A stretch of DNA of 64,000 nt from Afifella sp. IM 167 (GTDB taxonomy: Bacteria > Pseudomonadota > Alphaproteobacteria > Rhizobiales > Afifellaceae): contig NZ_NSLC01000003.1 of the NCBI RefSeq assembly GCF_020144925.1, positions 1 to 64,000 on the forward strand, given 5' to 3'. The translations under genes and the position numbers were made by a program. Of this stretch, positions 18,509-27,282 are shown one piece after another; positions within the stretch are counted from its first letter, which is position 1; each line of letters opens with the position of its first letter. The notes under the pieces are model-generated. The model had not been told where the DNA came from and made no database searches. It saw nothing but the letters and a program-made list of their open reading frames with translations.

Positions 18509-19468
18509 ATGTCCGACACCGTCTTCATTGTCCTATCCATCTTCGGCCTGATCGGTATCGGCTATCTTGCCGCGCGCTCGCGGCTCCTGTCGGCGGAGAC
18601 CGGCGACGCGCTCGCCGATTTCGTCTTCACCATCGCCATCCCGCTGCTGCTCTTCCGCACCCTGGCGCGGGCGGATTTTCATGGCGTCGATCCCTGGCGG
18701 CTGTGGCTTGCCTATTTCGCCGGCGTCCTCGTCACCTGGACGGTCGCCCATATGCTGGTGCGGCGGGTCTTCGGCCGCGATGCGCGCTCGGGCGTCGTCG
18801 CCGGCGTCTCGGCGGGGTTCGGCAACACCGTCCTCATCGGTATCCCGCTGGTGCGCGCCACCTACGGCGAGCCGGGAATGGTCGCGGTCCTCATCCTCGT
18901 CTCGGTGCATCTGCCGGTGATGATGGCGGCAAGCCTCCTCCTCAACACCTGGGCGCGCAGCCGGGACGGGCTTGCGCCGGAGGGCACGAGCCGCGCCGGC
19001 ATGGTGCGGGGCTTCCTCCTGGAGCTGATCCGCCATCCGATCGTCCTCGGCATTCTCGCGGGCGGGCTGTGGCATTTCCTATCCCTGCCGATCCCGGCGC
19101 TGATGGGAGAGCTGGTCGACAGCCTCGCCGACATCGCCGGCCCGCTGGCGCTCTTTGCCTGCGGCATGGGGCTCGCGCGCTATGGCATCGCCCGCAACGT
19201 TCCGGCCGCCTCGGTGCTGGCGGCCATGAAGCTCGTCGTCATGCCCGCCGTCGTTCTCGTTGTCTCCGAGCTTGTCGGTCTCTCGCCGCTCTCGACCGCG
19301 GCGATGGTGCTCGTCGCGGCGAGCCCGACCGGCGTCAACGCCTTCCTCATCGCCAACCGCTTCGGCACCGGCGAGGCGCTTGCCTCCAACGCCACGCTGA
19401 TCTCCTCGGCGGGCGGCGTCGCCACCGTTAGTTTCTGGCTCTTCGTGGTCCGCCTGATTACGGGCTAG
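18509..19468 (+). CDS. AEC (auxin efflux carrier) family transporter
   Basis: A 319-residue permease with about ten membrane helices in two five-helix repeats. Diagnostic segments are GYLAARSRLLSAETGDALADFVFTIAIPLLLFR, GFGNTVLIGIPLV and AASPTGVNAFLIANRFGTGEALASNATLIS. AEC members export or import small carboxylates such as malate and malonate; the substrate here is unknown. It is divergent from the SDR gene and its last 11 bases overlap the 3' end of the convergent gluQ. Confidence 0.88.
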   Translation: MSDTVFIVLSIFGLIGIGYLAARSRLLSAETGDALADFVFTIAIPLLLFRTLARADFHGVDPWRLWLAYFAGVLVTWTVAHMLVRRVFGRDARSGVVAGVSAGFGNTVLIGIPLVRATYGEPGMVAVLILVSVHLPVMMAASLLLNTWARSRDGLAPEGTSRAGMVRGFLLELIRHPIVLGILAGGLWHFLSLPIPALMGELVDSLADIAGPLALFACGMGLARYGIARNVPAASVLAAMKLVVMPAVVLVVSELVGLSPLSTAAMVLVAASPTGVNAFLIANRFGTGEALASNATLISSAGGVATVSFWLFVVRLITG

Positions 19469-20354
19469 GAAGGTCGAGGCTCGCCCGGATTTCCTGCGGC
19501 GTGGCGCCCGCGGCGCGCAGGTCGCGCAGCGAGGTGGAGCCGGCGGATTTCGCCAGCTTCTCCCCCTCTTCGCCGAGAATCAGCCGATGGTGCTGGTAGA
19601 GCGGCACGGGCAGCGACAGGAGCTGCTGCAGGAGCCGATGGACGGCCGTCGAGGGTTTCAGGTCCATCCCCCGCACGACATGCGTGACGCCCTGGAAGGC
19701 GTCGTCGAGGGTGACGGCGAGATGGTAACTCGTCGCCACTTCCTTGCGGGCGAGGATGACGTCGCCCCAGGCGGCGGGATCGGCGGGCACGCTCTCCTCT
19801 TCGCCCGAAAAGGGGTCGTTCTCGCGCCAGGAAAGCGCCGGCACGCCCGCGAGCGCCCTTTGCATGTCGAGCCGGAGCGCATGCGGCTTTCCCGAGGCGA
19901 TCGCCTCGGCCCGGCGGGCCTGCGGCCAGTCCTTCTCGTTGCCCGGATAGAGCGGGGTGCCATCCGGATCGCGCGGCCAGGTGCCTTGCGTTCCTTCCTT
20001 CTCGGCGACGGCGGCGGCGATCTCCGCCCGGCTGAGGAAGGCCGGGTAGAGGAGACCGAGGCGGGAAAGCTCCTCGAGCGCCGCCCGATAGGCTTCGAGG
20101 CGGGCACTCTGGAAGAGCACATTCTCGTCGAAGGAAATTTGAAGCCAGGAAAGGTCTTCCATGATCGCCGCGACGAATTCGGGGCGCGAGCGGGAAGGGT
20201 CGATATCCTCGATCCTCAGAAGCAGCCGGCCGCCGAGCCTTGCGGCGGCGGATTCGTTGAGGAGAGCGCTATAGGCGTGGCCCAGATGCAGGAAGCCGTT
20301 GGGGCTCGGCGCAAAGCGCAGGACCGGCCCGCCGCCGTCAGATGCCCTGATCAA
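19458..20354 (-). CDS. gluQ: glutamyl-Q tRNA(Asp) synthetase
   Basis: A 298-residue truncated class I synthetase lacking the anticodon-binding domain. Visible: RFAPSPNGFLHLGHAYSAL with the HLGH signature, LLRIEDIDPSR, the YHLAVTLDDAFQGVTHVVRGMDL substrate pocket and GEKLAKSAGS (KMSKS equivalent). The enzyme activates glutamate and attaches it to queuosine of tRNA-Asp. The zinc-binding cysteines of the E. coli protein are not evident. It overlaps the DMT transporter gene by 17 bases on the same strand. Confidence 0.92.
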   Translation of the reverse strand: MIRASDGGGPVLRFAPSPNGFLHLGHAYSALLNESAAARLGGRLLLRIEDIDPSRSRPEFVAAIMEDLSWLQISFDENVLFQSARLEAYRAALEELSRLGLLYPAFLSRAEIAAAVAEKEGTQGTWPRDPDGTPLYPGNEKDWPQARRAEAIASGKPHALRLDMQRALAGVPALSWRENDPFSGEEESVPADPAAWGDVILARKEVATSYHLAVTLDDAFQGVTHVVRGMDLKPSTAVHRLLQQLLSLPVPLYQHHRLILGEEGEKLAKSAGSTSLRDLRAAGATPQEIRASLDLPSP

Positions 20355-21267
20355 GCTTCACCACGTCGCTGACGCGCCGCTCGCGGTAGAGGAGATAGAG
20401 GCCGCTGACGATGATCACGGCCGCGCCGAGCGCGGTCGAGACCGGCGGCACGTCGCCGAAGACGAGGAAGCCGAGCGCCGTCATCCACAAGAGCTGGGTG
20501 TAGACGAAGGGGGCGAGCACCGGCGCTGGGGCGAGCTCGTGTGCCTTGATCAGGAACCAGTGGCCGAGGCCGCCGAGAAGGCCGGTGATCAGGAGCAGGA
20601 ACCAGTGGAAGGTGTCCGGCACCTCCTTCCAGAAGGAGAGGCCGGGCGGCAGCATCACGAAGCCGGCGATCACCGCCGGCAGGATGATCATGCTTTCGGC
20701 CGTCTCCTTGCCGGCGAGGCGGCGCGTCAACAGCACATAGCCGGCATAGCAGGTGGTCGCGGCGATCGAGATCAGCAACGCCGGCTGGAAAGCGCCGGGC
20801 ACGGGCTTGATGATGAGAAGCGCGCCGGCAAAGCCGATGACGATCGCCGCCCAGCGGCGGGGCCCGGCCCATTCGCCGAGGAAGGGGCCGGCGAGCGCCG
20901 TGACGATGAATGGGGCGAGGAAGAAGATCGCTGCCGTTTCCGTCAGCTGGAGTCGCTGCACGGCGAGGAAGTTGAGCATCGTGGTGGCGAGCAGAAGGAG
21001 ACCGCGCAGGACCTGCAGCGGCCATTTGCGCGGCAGATAGAAGCTCCAGGCCCGCCATGGCCGGAAGATCGCCATCGCGAGCAGAAAGTGGGTGAAGAAG
21101 CGCATCCAGACGATCTGCACGGGGGAGAGCACCTCGCCGAGATACTTCGCCGTGGTGTCGAGGCAGGCGAAGAAGAAGAAGGTGACGAGGATGAGGCCGA
21201 GGGCCTTCAGCCTGTGCGTGACGTCGGGTGCGGCAAGGGCCGATGGAGCGCTGGTCATCGGCTTCAT
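20338..21267 (-). CDS. DMT (EamA) family transporter
   Basis: A 309-residue protein with ten predicted helices in two EamA repeats: LGLILVTFFFFACLDTTAKYL, LNFLAVQRLQLTETAAIFFLAPFIVTALAG and, in the second half, PFVYTQLLWMTALGFLVFGD plus ALGAAVIIVSGLYLLYRERR. DMT proteins usually export amino acids or metabolites. The start at 21267 (MKPMTSAP) follows a GAGG element; longer frames upstream look spurious. Confidence 0.87.
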   Translation of the reverse strand: MKPMTSAPSALAAPDVTHRLKALGLILVTFFFFACLDTTAKYLGEVLSPVQIVWMRFFTHFLLAMAIFRPWRAWSFYLPRKWPLQVLRGLLLLATTMLNFLAVQRLQLTETAAIFFLAPFIVTALAGPFLGEWAGPRRWAAIVIGFAGALLIIKPVPGAFQPALLISIAATTCYAGYVLLTRRLAGKETAESMIILPAVIAGFVMLPPGLSFWKEVPDTFHWFLLLITGLLGGLGHWFLIKAHELAPAPVLAPFVYTQLLWMTALGFLVFGDVPPVSTALGAAVIIVSGLYLLYRERRVSDVVKLDQGI

Positions 21268-21431
21268 GCAAAGAGCCTCGCGTGTGCGAAAGCAAGTCGT
21301 TTGATCGAGCCGGCGTCCGTGCCGGCCTTGGCGGCGGGCCGGGCATCCGCAGAGAAAGGCGTTGCACCGCTGGCCGCTTTCCTCTTCACATGCCGCTGCA
21401 ACCGACCGGATTGTCGAAGGAATCGCGCAAC

Positions 21432-22232
21432 ATGCTTCGCCGCTGGGCCGAGCTGACCAGCCCCGAGATCGGCGCGCTCGATCGGGCGCGGACCGTCGCC
21501 GTCCTGCCGCTCGGGGCAACCGAGCAGCACGGACCGCATCTGCCGACGGGCACCGACACGATGATCGCCGAGGGTATCCTCGCCGAGACGGCCGGGCTCG
21601 TGGGGCCGGACGTGGAGATCGTCGTTCTGCCGACGCTCCCTGTCGGCGCCTCGCTGGAACATACCTCCTTCGCCGGCACGCTCTCCTTTTCCGCCGCGGG
21701 TCTGATCGACATCGTCACGGCGCTCGGCGGCGACGTCGCCCGGGCGGGCCTCGCCAGCCTCCTCATTTTATCCTCGCATGGCGGCAACAATCCCGCGGTG
21801 GCGGCCGCGGCGCTCGAACTGCGTGCCCGCCACCGGCTGATCGCCGTGGCGACCAGCCTGGCCCGTTTCGGCCTGCCGGAGGGGCTCGCGGAGGATCCGG
21901 AGCGCGCATGGGGCATTCATGGCGGCTTTTCGGAAACCTCTCTGATGCTGCATCTGAGGCCCGAGCTTGTCCGCCGCGAGGAGTGCAGCCTTTTTCCTTC
22001 CGCCCAGAGCGCGCTCTCGGCGAAGTTCGAGCATCTTCGGGCGCACGGTCCGGTGGGCTACGGCTGGATGGCGGAAGACCTGAACGCCTCCGGTGCCGTC
22101 GGCGATGCCGCCGCGGCGAGCGCGGCGGCCGGCGCGCAAATCGCGCGCCATCAGGCGGAGCGGCTTGCGGTCCTGCTTGCCGAGATCGCCGGTGCCTCGC
22201 CCGATGAGCTTCTGGCGCCCGGCCCCGGCTGA
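21432..22232 (+). CDS. creatininase family protein
   Basis: A 266-residue amidohydrolase-like protein with the creatininase metal-binding motifs: LPLGATEQHGPHLPTGTDT (Glu, His, Asp ligands), SLEHTSFAGTLSFS, LILSSHGGNNPAV and WGIHGGFSETSLML (His and Glu ligands). Members hydrolyse creatinine-like rings or act in cofactor synthesis (MftE, FAPy hydrolase); the substrate cannot be chosen here. An ATG at 21390 is also in frame; 21432 is preceded by GAAGGAA and starts at the conserved WAELTSPEI. Confidence 0.85.
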   Translation: MLRRWAELTSPEIGALDRARTVAVLPLGATEQHGPHLPTGTDTMIAEGILAETAGLVGPDVEIVVLPTLPVGASLEHTSFAGTLSFSAAGLIDIVTALGGDVARAGLASLLILSSHGGNNPAVAAAALELRARHRLIAVATSLARFGLPEGLAEDPERAWGIHGGFSETSLMLHLRPELVRREECSLFPSAQSALSAKFEHLRAHGPVGYGWMAEDLNASGAVGDAAAASAAAGAQIARHQAERLAVLLAEIAGASPDELLAPGPG

Positions 22233-22271
22233 TCCGCGTTCCGCAGGCGCTTTACGGATCGGGGCGCCTTT

Positions 22272-22306
22272 GTTTCAACTGGGATACTGGGTTTCAACTG
22301 GAATAC
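22272..22306. repeat. two-copy 19-base direct repeat
   Basis: TTTCAACTGGGATAC begins at 22272 or 22273 and recurs 19 bases later with one change (TTTCAACTGGAATAC). It lies in the non-coding leader between the creatininase-like gene and the FAD oxidoreductase gene. Confidence 0.7.
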
Positions 22307-22323
22307 CGGAAAAGCTCCACAAT

Positions 22324-22368
22324 GGGCCGAATCAAGGCGGGCCAAATCAAGGCGGGCCAAATCAAGGA
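22324..22368. repeat. three tandem 15-base repeats in a gene leader
   Basis: Three units of GGGCCAAATCAAGGC (first with G for A at position 6, last ending in A) lie end to end, 15 bases before the start codon region of the FAD oxidoreductase gene. The period is a multiple of three and would read as a repeated NQGGP if translated in the downstream frame, but no start codon or ribosome-binding site supports translation. Confidence 0.8.
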
Positions 22369-22383
22369 AGGGTCTTGAGCAAC

Positions 22384-23331
22384 ATGCGCATCGCCATCAT
22401 CGGGGCTGGCATGGCCGGCCTTGCCGCCGGCCGCCGCCTGAAGGAGGCCGGCGCGGATGCGCTCGTGCTGGAGAGGAACGCGCAGCCCGGCGGCAGGCTC
22501 GCCAGCGTCGAGGTCGCCGGGGCCCTCACGGATGCCGCGGCGCTCTACGCGACGGCGCGCGAGCCGGCCTTCAAGGATTTCATGCAGTCGGCGGTCTTCT
22601 CCGGCCATGCGACGGGCTGGGCGCCGAAAGGCAGGTCGAGCGACGAGCCCTGGCTGATTGGTTTGCCGACGATGAACGCCCTTTCCGCCTTCTGTGCGGA
22701 AGGCCTCGATCTGCGTACCGGCACGGCGGCAGAGCGCATCGGCCATGCCAGCGAAGGCTATATCGTCCAGACGGCGGATGCCGGTCCCATCGGTCCTTTC
22801 GATGCGGTGATCGTGGCGATTGCCGCCCCCGCGGCCGGGCCGCTCCTGAAGGCGCATGGCAAGCCCTTCGAGCGGATCGGCGCGGTCGTGATGCGCCCGA
22901 CGCTTGCCGGGGTTTTCGCCTTTTCGGAGCGGCTGCCGATCGATGCGGATTTCATCGCCGAGGCGGCGACGATCGGGGCGGCGGCGCGCAACGCCTCGCG
23001 CGCCGGCAGGGCGGGGGAAGAAGTGTGGATCGTCCATGGCTCAGCCGATTTCTCGGCCGGGCACTTCGAGGAGAGCGACGAGGCCGTGGCCGAGAAGCTG
23101 CTGGAAGGGCTCGGTGCTGCGGCCGGAAGCGGGCTGCCTGCTCCGGCGGAACGGCACATCCTGCGCTATCCCCAGGCACGGGTGGAGACGGCGCTCGGCG
23201 AGCCGTTCCTCGCCGGCGGGCGCGGCAGGCTCGTCGCCTGCGGCGACTGGTGCCTCGGGCCGCGGCTGGAGGCTGCCTTCATCTCCGGCACGGCAGCGGC
23301 GGAGGCCGTCCTTTCCGCACTCGCCGCCTGA
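22384..23331 (+). CDS. renalase-like NAD(P)/FAD-dependent oxidoreductase
   Basis: A 315-residue flavoprotein: IAIIGAGMAGLAAGRRLKEAG FAD-binding fold at the N-terminus, LVLERNAQPGGRLAS, and a C-terminal FAD motif around GRLVACGDWCLGPRLEAAFISG. The arrangement resembles the renalase/amine-oxidase-like group of bacterial flavoproteins; the substrate is unknown. Start ATG lies about 15 bases after AAGGAAGGG, which itself ends the tandem repeat array. Its stop overlaps the start of the LysR gene (TGATG), so the two are coupled. Confidence 0.83.
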   Translation: MRIAIIGAGMAGLAAGRRLKEAGADALVLERNAQPGGRLASVEVAGALTDAAALYATAREPAFKDFMQSAVFSGHATGWAPKGRSSDEPWLIGLPTMNALSAFCAEGLDLRTGTAAERIGHASEGYIVQTADAGPIGPFDAVIVAIAAPAAGPLLKAHGKPFERIGAVVMRPTLAGVFAFSERLPIDADFIAEAATIGAAARNASRAGRAGEEVWIVHGSADFSAGHFEESDEAVAEKLLEGLGAAAGSGLPAPAERHILRYPQARVETALGEPFLAGGRGRLVACGDWCLGPRLEAAFISGTAAAEAVLSALAA

Positions 23332-24239
23332 TGGACACCATCACCAGGCTCGGCGCCTTCGTCGCCGTGGTGGAAGCCGGCGGCTTTTCCGCGGCTGCGC
23401 GGGCGGAAGGCAAGTCCAAGGCGCTGATGTCGAAATACGTCGCAGAGCTCGAGGAAGAGCTCGGCGCGCGCCTTCTCTCGCGCACGACGCGCACGCTTTC
23501 GCTGACCGAAGCGGGCGAATCGGCGCTGGAGGAGGCGCTGGTCATCCTGGAGCGCGTCGGGGCGCTGCGCGAGAGGGTGGAGGCGACGCATTCGGCGCCG
23601 CGCGGCCGGCTTCGCGTCGCCCTGCCGCCCGTCATCGGCGAGTTCGACCTGTCGCGCGGCGTGATGGGCTTTCTCGCCGAATATCCCGATATCGAGATGG
23701 AGCTCAGCCTGGCGGATCGCTTCGTCGATCTCGTGGAAGAGCGCTACGATGTCGCCATCCGGATTGCGAGCCTTGCCGATTCCAGCCTGATCGCCCGCAA
23801 GCTCGCCGCCTTTTCCGTCGTTCTCGTCGCTTCGCCCGCCCTCATTGCCCGGTACGGAAGGCCGGAGCATCCGGGCGAACTCGCCTCGCTGCCGTGCATC
23901 ATCGACACCAACATCGCCTCGCGACATCAATGGCCGTTCCGCATCGACGGAAAGCGCCAGTTCGTCGGGGTGTCGGGAAGGCTGACGGTGGATTCCCCGG
24001 CCGCGGTCGCGGCGGCGGCGCGGGCCGGTCTCGGCTTCGGGCGCGCCCCATGGGCGAGCGTGCGCGCCGATGTGGAGGCGGGCCGCCTCGTTCGCCTGCT
24101 CGACGAATACGAGATCGACGATCTCGGCGTCTATGCGCTCTACCCGCACCGCGAGCGCATGCCCGCCAAACTGCGCGCCTTCATCGACCACATGGCGGCC
24201 TGGTTCGACGCCGAGCGCCGGGCCGGCCGAGGCTATTGA
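23331..24239 (+). CDS. LysR family transcriptional regulator
   Basis: A 302-residue LysR regulator: N-terminal winged helix (LGAFVAVVEAGGFSAAARAEGKSKALMSKYVAELEEELGARLL, residues about 6-50) and a C-terminal periplasmic-binding-protein-like effector domain (GRLRVALPPVIGEF onward). Being coupled to the upstream flavoprotein, it may control that gene, although LysR regulators are more often divergent from their target. The effector is unknown. Confidence 0.9.
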   Translation: MDTITRLGAFVAVVEAGGFSAAARAEGKSKALMSKYVAELEEELGARLLSRTTRTLSLTEAGESALEEALVILERVGALRERVEATHSAPRGRLRVALPPVIGEFDLSRGVMGFLAEYPDIEMELSLADRFVDLVEERYDVAIRIASLADSSLIARKLAAFSVVLVASPALIARYGRPEHPGELASLPCIIDTNIASRHQWPFRIDGKRQFVGVSGRLTVDSPAAVAAAARAGLGFGRAPWASVRADVEAGRLVRLLDEYEIDDLGVYALYPHRERMPAKLRAFIDHMAAWFDAERRAGRGY

Positions 24240-24245
24240 AGCGAC

Positions 24246-25325
24246 TCAGGCCGCCTGAGAGCGCCGTCTCGCGGCGGTAAGGCGCTCCTCGGCGAGCTGG
24301 TCGGCGATCTCGGCCGTGGTCCTGCCCTCCCGGCTTGCGCGGGCGAATATCGCCGCGAGCGTTGCGCCGATCGCTTCCACCTTTTCCGTCGCGCCCGTAC
24401 TGGCGCGGCGGGTACCCGCGAGCGCCAGCGCAATCACGCCACCTGCGTTGATGGCATAGTCCGGGGCATAGAGAATGCTCTTCTCGGTCAGCCGGATCGC
24501 GTCCTCGCGCGTCTCGAGCTGGTTGTTGGCCGCGCCGGCCACGATGTCGGCGGAGATCTGCGGGATGGTGGTCCGGTTGAGGCCGGCGCCGAGGGCACAG
24601 GGCACGAAGATCTCGGCCCGTGCCGCATGCGCGCGGGCGGGATGCTCCACCATCGCATCCCATTCGGCGCGTGCGCGCTCCACGCGCGCCTCGTCGAGGT
24701 CGGAGACGATGAGGCGGGCGCCGCTGCGGGCGAGCTTTTCGGCAAGCCGCCAGCCGACATGGCCGAGGCCCTGCACGCTGGCGGTCAGTCCCTCCAGATC
24801 GCGCGCCCCGAAGCGGTGCTCGACCGCGGCGAGAATGCCGTGGAAGACGCCGAGCGCGGTGAAGGGAGAAGGATCCTCCACGCCGGAGCCCGGCGTGCCG
24901 CGCACATGGGCGGTCGACTGGGCCACCGACGCCATGTCGCGGGGCGAGGTGCCGACGTCCTCGGCCGTCACATAGCGGCCGGAAAGCTCCTCGATCGCGG
25001 CGCCGAAGGAGCGAAAGAGCGCTGGCGAGGGGGCGGTGCCGGGCTGCAGCGCGATGACCGCCTTGCCGCCGCCGAGGTTGAGGCCCGCTAGGGCGTTCTT
25101 GTAGGTCATGCCGCGCGACAGGCGGAGCGCGTCGGTGAGCGCTTCGGCCTCGCTCGCATAGCGCCAGACGCGGCAGCCGCCCAGGGCAGGGCCAAGGGTC
25201 GTATCGTGCAAGGCGATGAAGGCCGAAAGGCCGACCTGCGGATCCTCGACGCGAAGAACCTCCTCGTGCCGATCGTAGGCCGGGTGCTTTTCGAGCTCGG
25301 ACGCGGCAATGTGGCGCAGATGCAT
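24246..25325 (-). CDS. Leu/Glu/Phe/Val-type amino acid dehydrogenase
   Basis: A 359-residue NAD-dependent amino-acid dehydrogenase: ALGGCRVWRYASEAEALTDALRLSRGMTYKNALAGLNLGGGKAVI contains the catalytic lysine (TYKNA) and the GGGKA motif; a Rossmann domain with GLGHVGWRLAEKL follows; AGAANNQL and YAPDYAINAGGVI are typical of leucine dehydrogenases. It would deaminate a branched-chain or aromatic amino acid to the 2-oxo acid. Start at 25325 follows GCAAAGGAGCCC. An upstream in-frame extension to 25715 is rejected. Converges with the LysR gene. Confidence 0.9.
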   Translation of the reverse strand: MHLRHIAASELEKHPAYDRHEEVLRVEDPQVGLSAFIALHDTTLGPALGGCRVWRYASEAEALTDALRLSRGMTYKNALAGLNLGGGKAVIALQPGTAPSPALFRSFGAAIEELSGRYVTAEDVGTSPRDMASVAQSTAHVRGTPGSGVEDPSPFTALGVFHGILAAVEHRFGARDLEGLTASVQGLGHVGWRLAEKLARSGARLIVSDLDEARVERARAEWDAMVEHPARAHAARAEIFVPCALGAGLNRTTIPQISADIVAGAANNQLETREDAIRLTEKSILYAPDYAINAGGVIALALAGTRRASTGATEKVEAIGATLAAIFARASREGRTTAEIADQLAEERLTAARRRSQAA

Positions 25326-25532
25326 TTTGGGCTCCTTTGCGATGCCACTGACATAGGCCCGAGCAACAGGAAGATTCGGTCGCGAAAGCGGCCATGTGCC
25401 GGAGGACGGCCGGCAATTTTTCGTCCCTTCGAAGGCGCGGGGAATAATCTTCCGCCGCGATGACGCCGCAGTTTGCGGGAAAACCCCACATAAGGGCGCT
25501 TTCACCGGGGCGAATCGGGAGACAATGCGACA

Positions 25533-26222
25533 ATGCGTTCCATGACGCCTGAGCCTGGTGGTCCGTCTTCGCGCCTGTGCGCCGCCCTGGCGGGCCTCGT
25601 CCTCGGCGGCCTTGTCCTGTCCGCGCCGGCGCATGCCCATCCGCATGTGTGGGTCGACGTCGCTTCCGAGATCGCCTTCGACGATCAGGGGCGCATCGTG
25701 GCGATCCGCCATCACTGGCGCTTCGACGCCGCCTTCTCCGCCTATGCCGCGCAGGGGCTCGACACGGATGGCGACGGCAAGATGTCCGCCGACGAGCTGA
25801 AGCCGCTCGCGGAGGTCAACGTCTCCTCGCTCGCCGAATACAACTTCTTCACCGACCTCATCGCCGGCGGCGAGCCCGTCCCCCTTGGAAAGCCGGAGGA
25901 TTACTGGCTGCAGCCGTCAGGCGACCGGCTTATCCTGCACTTCACGCTGCCGCTGAAGGAACCGCTGGCAACGAGTGCCCCGGTGACGCTCGAAGTCTAC
26001 GACCCGGAATATTTCGTCGCCTTCTCGCTGCCGTCCGAGGAGGCCGTGCGTCTCGTGGAGGCGCCGGCCGCGTGCAAGCTCACCGTGACGCGCGGCGAGG
26101 AGCCGGATGCGAGCGCGGCGGCGATGCTGGCGACCATCGGCGCCGATCAGCGCGAGCTGCCGCCGGAGCTGAAGGCGCTCACCGACGGAACGGAGAACGC
26201 GGCGAGGATCGAATGCCCGTAA
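25533..26222 (+). CDS. DUF1007 family exported protein with EF-hand-like loop
   Basis: A 229-residue exported protein: signal peptide ending near APAHA, then the DUF1007 start HPHVWVDVASEIAFD, HHWRFDAAFSAYA and an EF-hand-type loop DTDGDGKMSADEL that could bind calcium. DUF1007 proteins are periplasmic and are usually encoded with NicO-type transporters, as here, where the stop overlaps the exporter gene by 10 bases. They probably assist metal handling; this is an inference from context. Confidence 0.87.
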   Translation: MRSMTPEPGGPSSRLCAALAGLVLGGLVLSAPAHAHPHVWVDVASEIAFDDQGRIVAIRHHWRFDAAFSAYAAQGLDTDGDGKMSADELKPLAEVNVSSLAEYNFFTDLIAGGEPVPLGKPEDYWLQPSGDRLILHFTLPLKEPLATSAPVTLEVYDPEYFVAFSLPSEEAVRLVEAPAACKLTVTRGEEPDASAAAMLATIGADQRELPPELKALTDGTENAARIECP

Positions 26223-27253
26223 GGCGGGCGCTGGCGCTCCTCCTGGCGCTCGCGGCGCTTCTCGCCTTCCGCGACCTCGCCTTTGCGGCGACCTCGCCCT
26301 TCGGCGTCGGCTTGCCCGAACAAAGCGGGGCGGGGCTGATCCCGGCGATCGCGGCGCTGCAGCGGCGCTTCTACCAGGAGCTGACGGCCGGCATCGCCGC
26401 CATCAGCCGCGACGGCGCCGCCTTCTGGTGGCTCGGCACCGTCTCCTTCATCTACGGCATCGTGCATGCGGCCGGGCCCGGCCACGGCAAGGTGGTGATC
26501 TCCTCCTACCTGCTGGCGCATGAGCGCACGGCCCGGCGCGGCATCGCCATCGCCTTTGCCGCCGCGCTGGTGCAGGCGATCGTCGCGGTGGCGCTGATCG
26601 GCGTGATGGCGGCGATCCTCGGCCTGACGAGCTTTGCCATCACCGATACGGCGCGGTTTCTGGAGGCCGGCAGCTACGCCCTCATCCTGGCGCTCGGGCT
26701 TTATCTCCTCGCCCGCAAGTCACGCCCGTTCCTCGCCCGGCTCCGGCGCCGTTCGGCCGCCGTCTCGCTCGGCGCGGCGGCGAGCCATGCCGGGCATGAC
26801 CATGCGGGGCATGACCACGGAAGACATGACCACGGGGAGCACGACCATGGCGGGCATGGCCATGGCGGGCACGATCACGGGGCGCATGCCGCCTGCGGCC
26901 ACTCCCATCTTCCCGACCCCGAGACGCTCGAGAAGGGTGGCGCGAAGGCGGCGGTGGGCGCGATCCTCTCCGTCGGGCTCAGGCCGTGCTCGGGTGCGCT
27001 GATCGTCCTCGTCTTCGCGCTGTCGCAGAAGATCTTCTGGGCGGGCGTGGCCGCGACCTTCCTGATGGCGCTCGGCACGGGCCTGACGGTGGCGACGCTG
27101 GCGGCGATCGCGGTCGGCGCCAAGGGGCTGGCACGCCGCCTGATGGAGTCCGGGCGCGGCGGGGCAGGGCTCGTCATGCCGGCGCTGGAATGGCTCGGCG
27201 CCCTCTTCATCACCGCTTTCGGGGCGCTGATGCTTGCTGGCGCGCTCGCCTGA
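26213..27253 (+). CDS. NicO family nickel/cobalt exporter with His-rich loop
   Basis: A 346-residue membrane protein of the NicO/RcnA group: signal-like N-terminus, IYGIVHAAGPGHGKVVISSYLLAHE (conserved HxxGPGHGK motif, residues about 84-95) and SVGLRPCSGALIVLVFALSQ near residue 255, each in the membrane core. Between them, residues about 192-232 form a loop with 16 histidines, mostly in HDHGG/HDHA repeats, which would bind Ni, Co or Zn. It likely exports a divalent metal from the cytoplasm. Translationally coupled to the DUF1007 gene. Confidence 0.88.
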   Translation: MPVRRALALLLALAALLAFRDLAFAATSPFGVGLPEQSGAGLIPAIAALQRRFYQELTAGIAAISRDGAAFWWLGTVSFIYGIVHAAGPGHGKVVISSYLLAHERTARRGIAIAFAAALVQAIVAVALIGVMAAILGLTSFAITDTARFLEAGSYALILALGLYLLARKSRPFLARLRRRSAAVSLGAAASHAGHDHAGHDHGRHDHGEHDHGGHGHGGHDHGAHAACGHSHLPDPETLEKGGAKAAVGAILSVGLRPCSGALIVLVFALSQKIFWAGVAATFLMALGTGLTVATLAAIAVGAKGLARRLMESGRGGAGLVMPALEWLGALFITAFGALMLAGALA

Positions 27254-27278
27254 GGGGGGGCGCGCTCGCCTGGGGAAG
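27239..27278. repeat. 20-base tandem duplication spanning the nicO stop codon
   Basis: GGCGCGCTCGCCTG at 27239-27252 recurs at 27259-27272 (20-base period). The first copy includes the last codons and most of the stop codon of the exporter gene; the second lies outside the gene. Confidence 0.75.
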
Positions 27279-27282
27279 AGGC

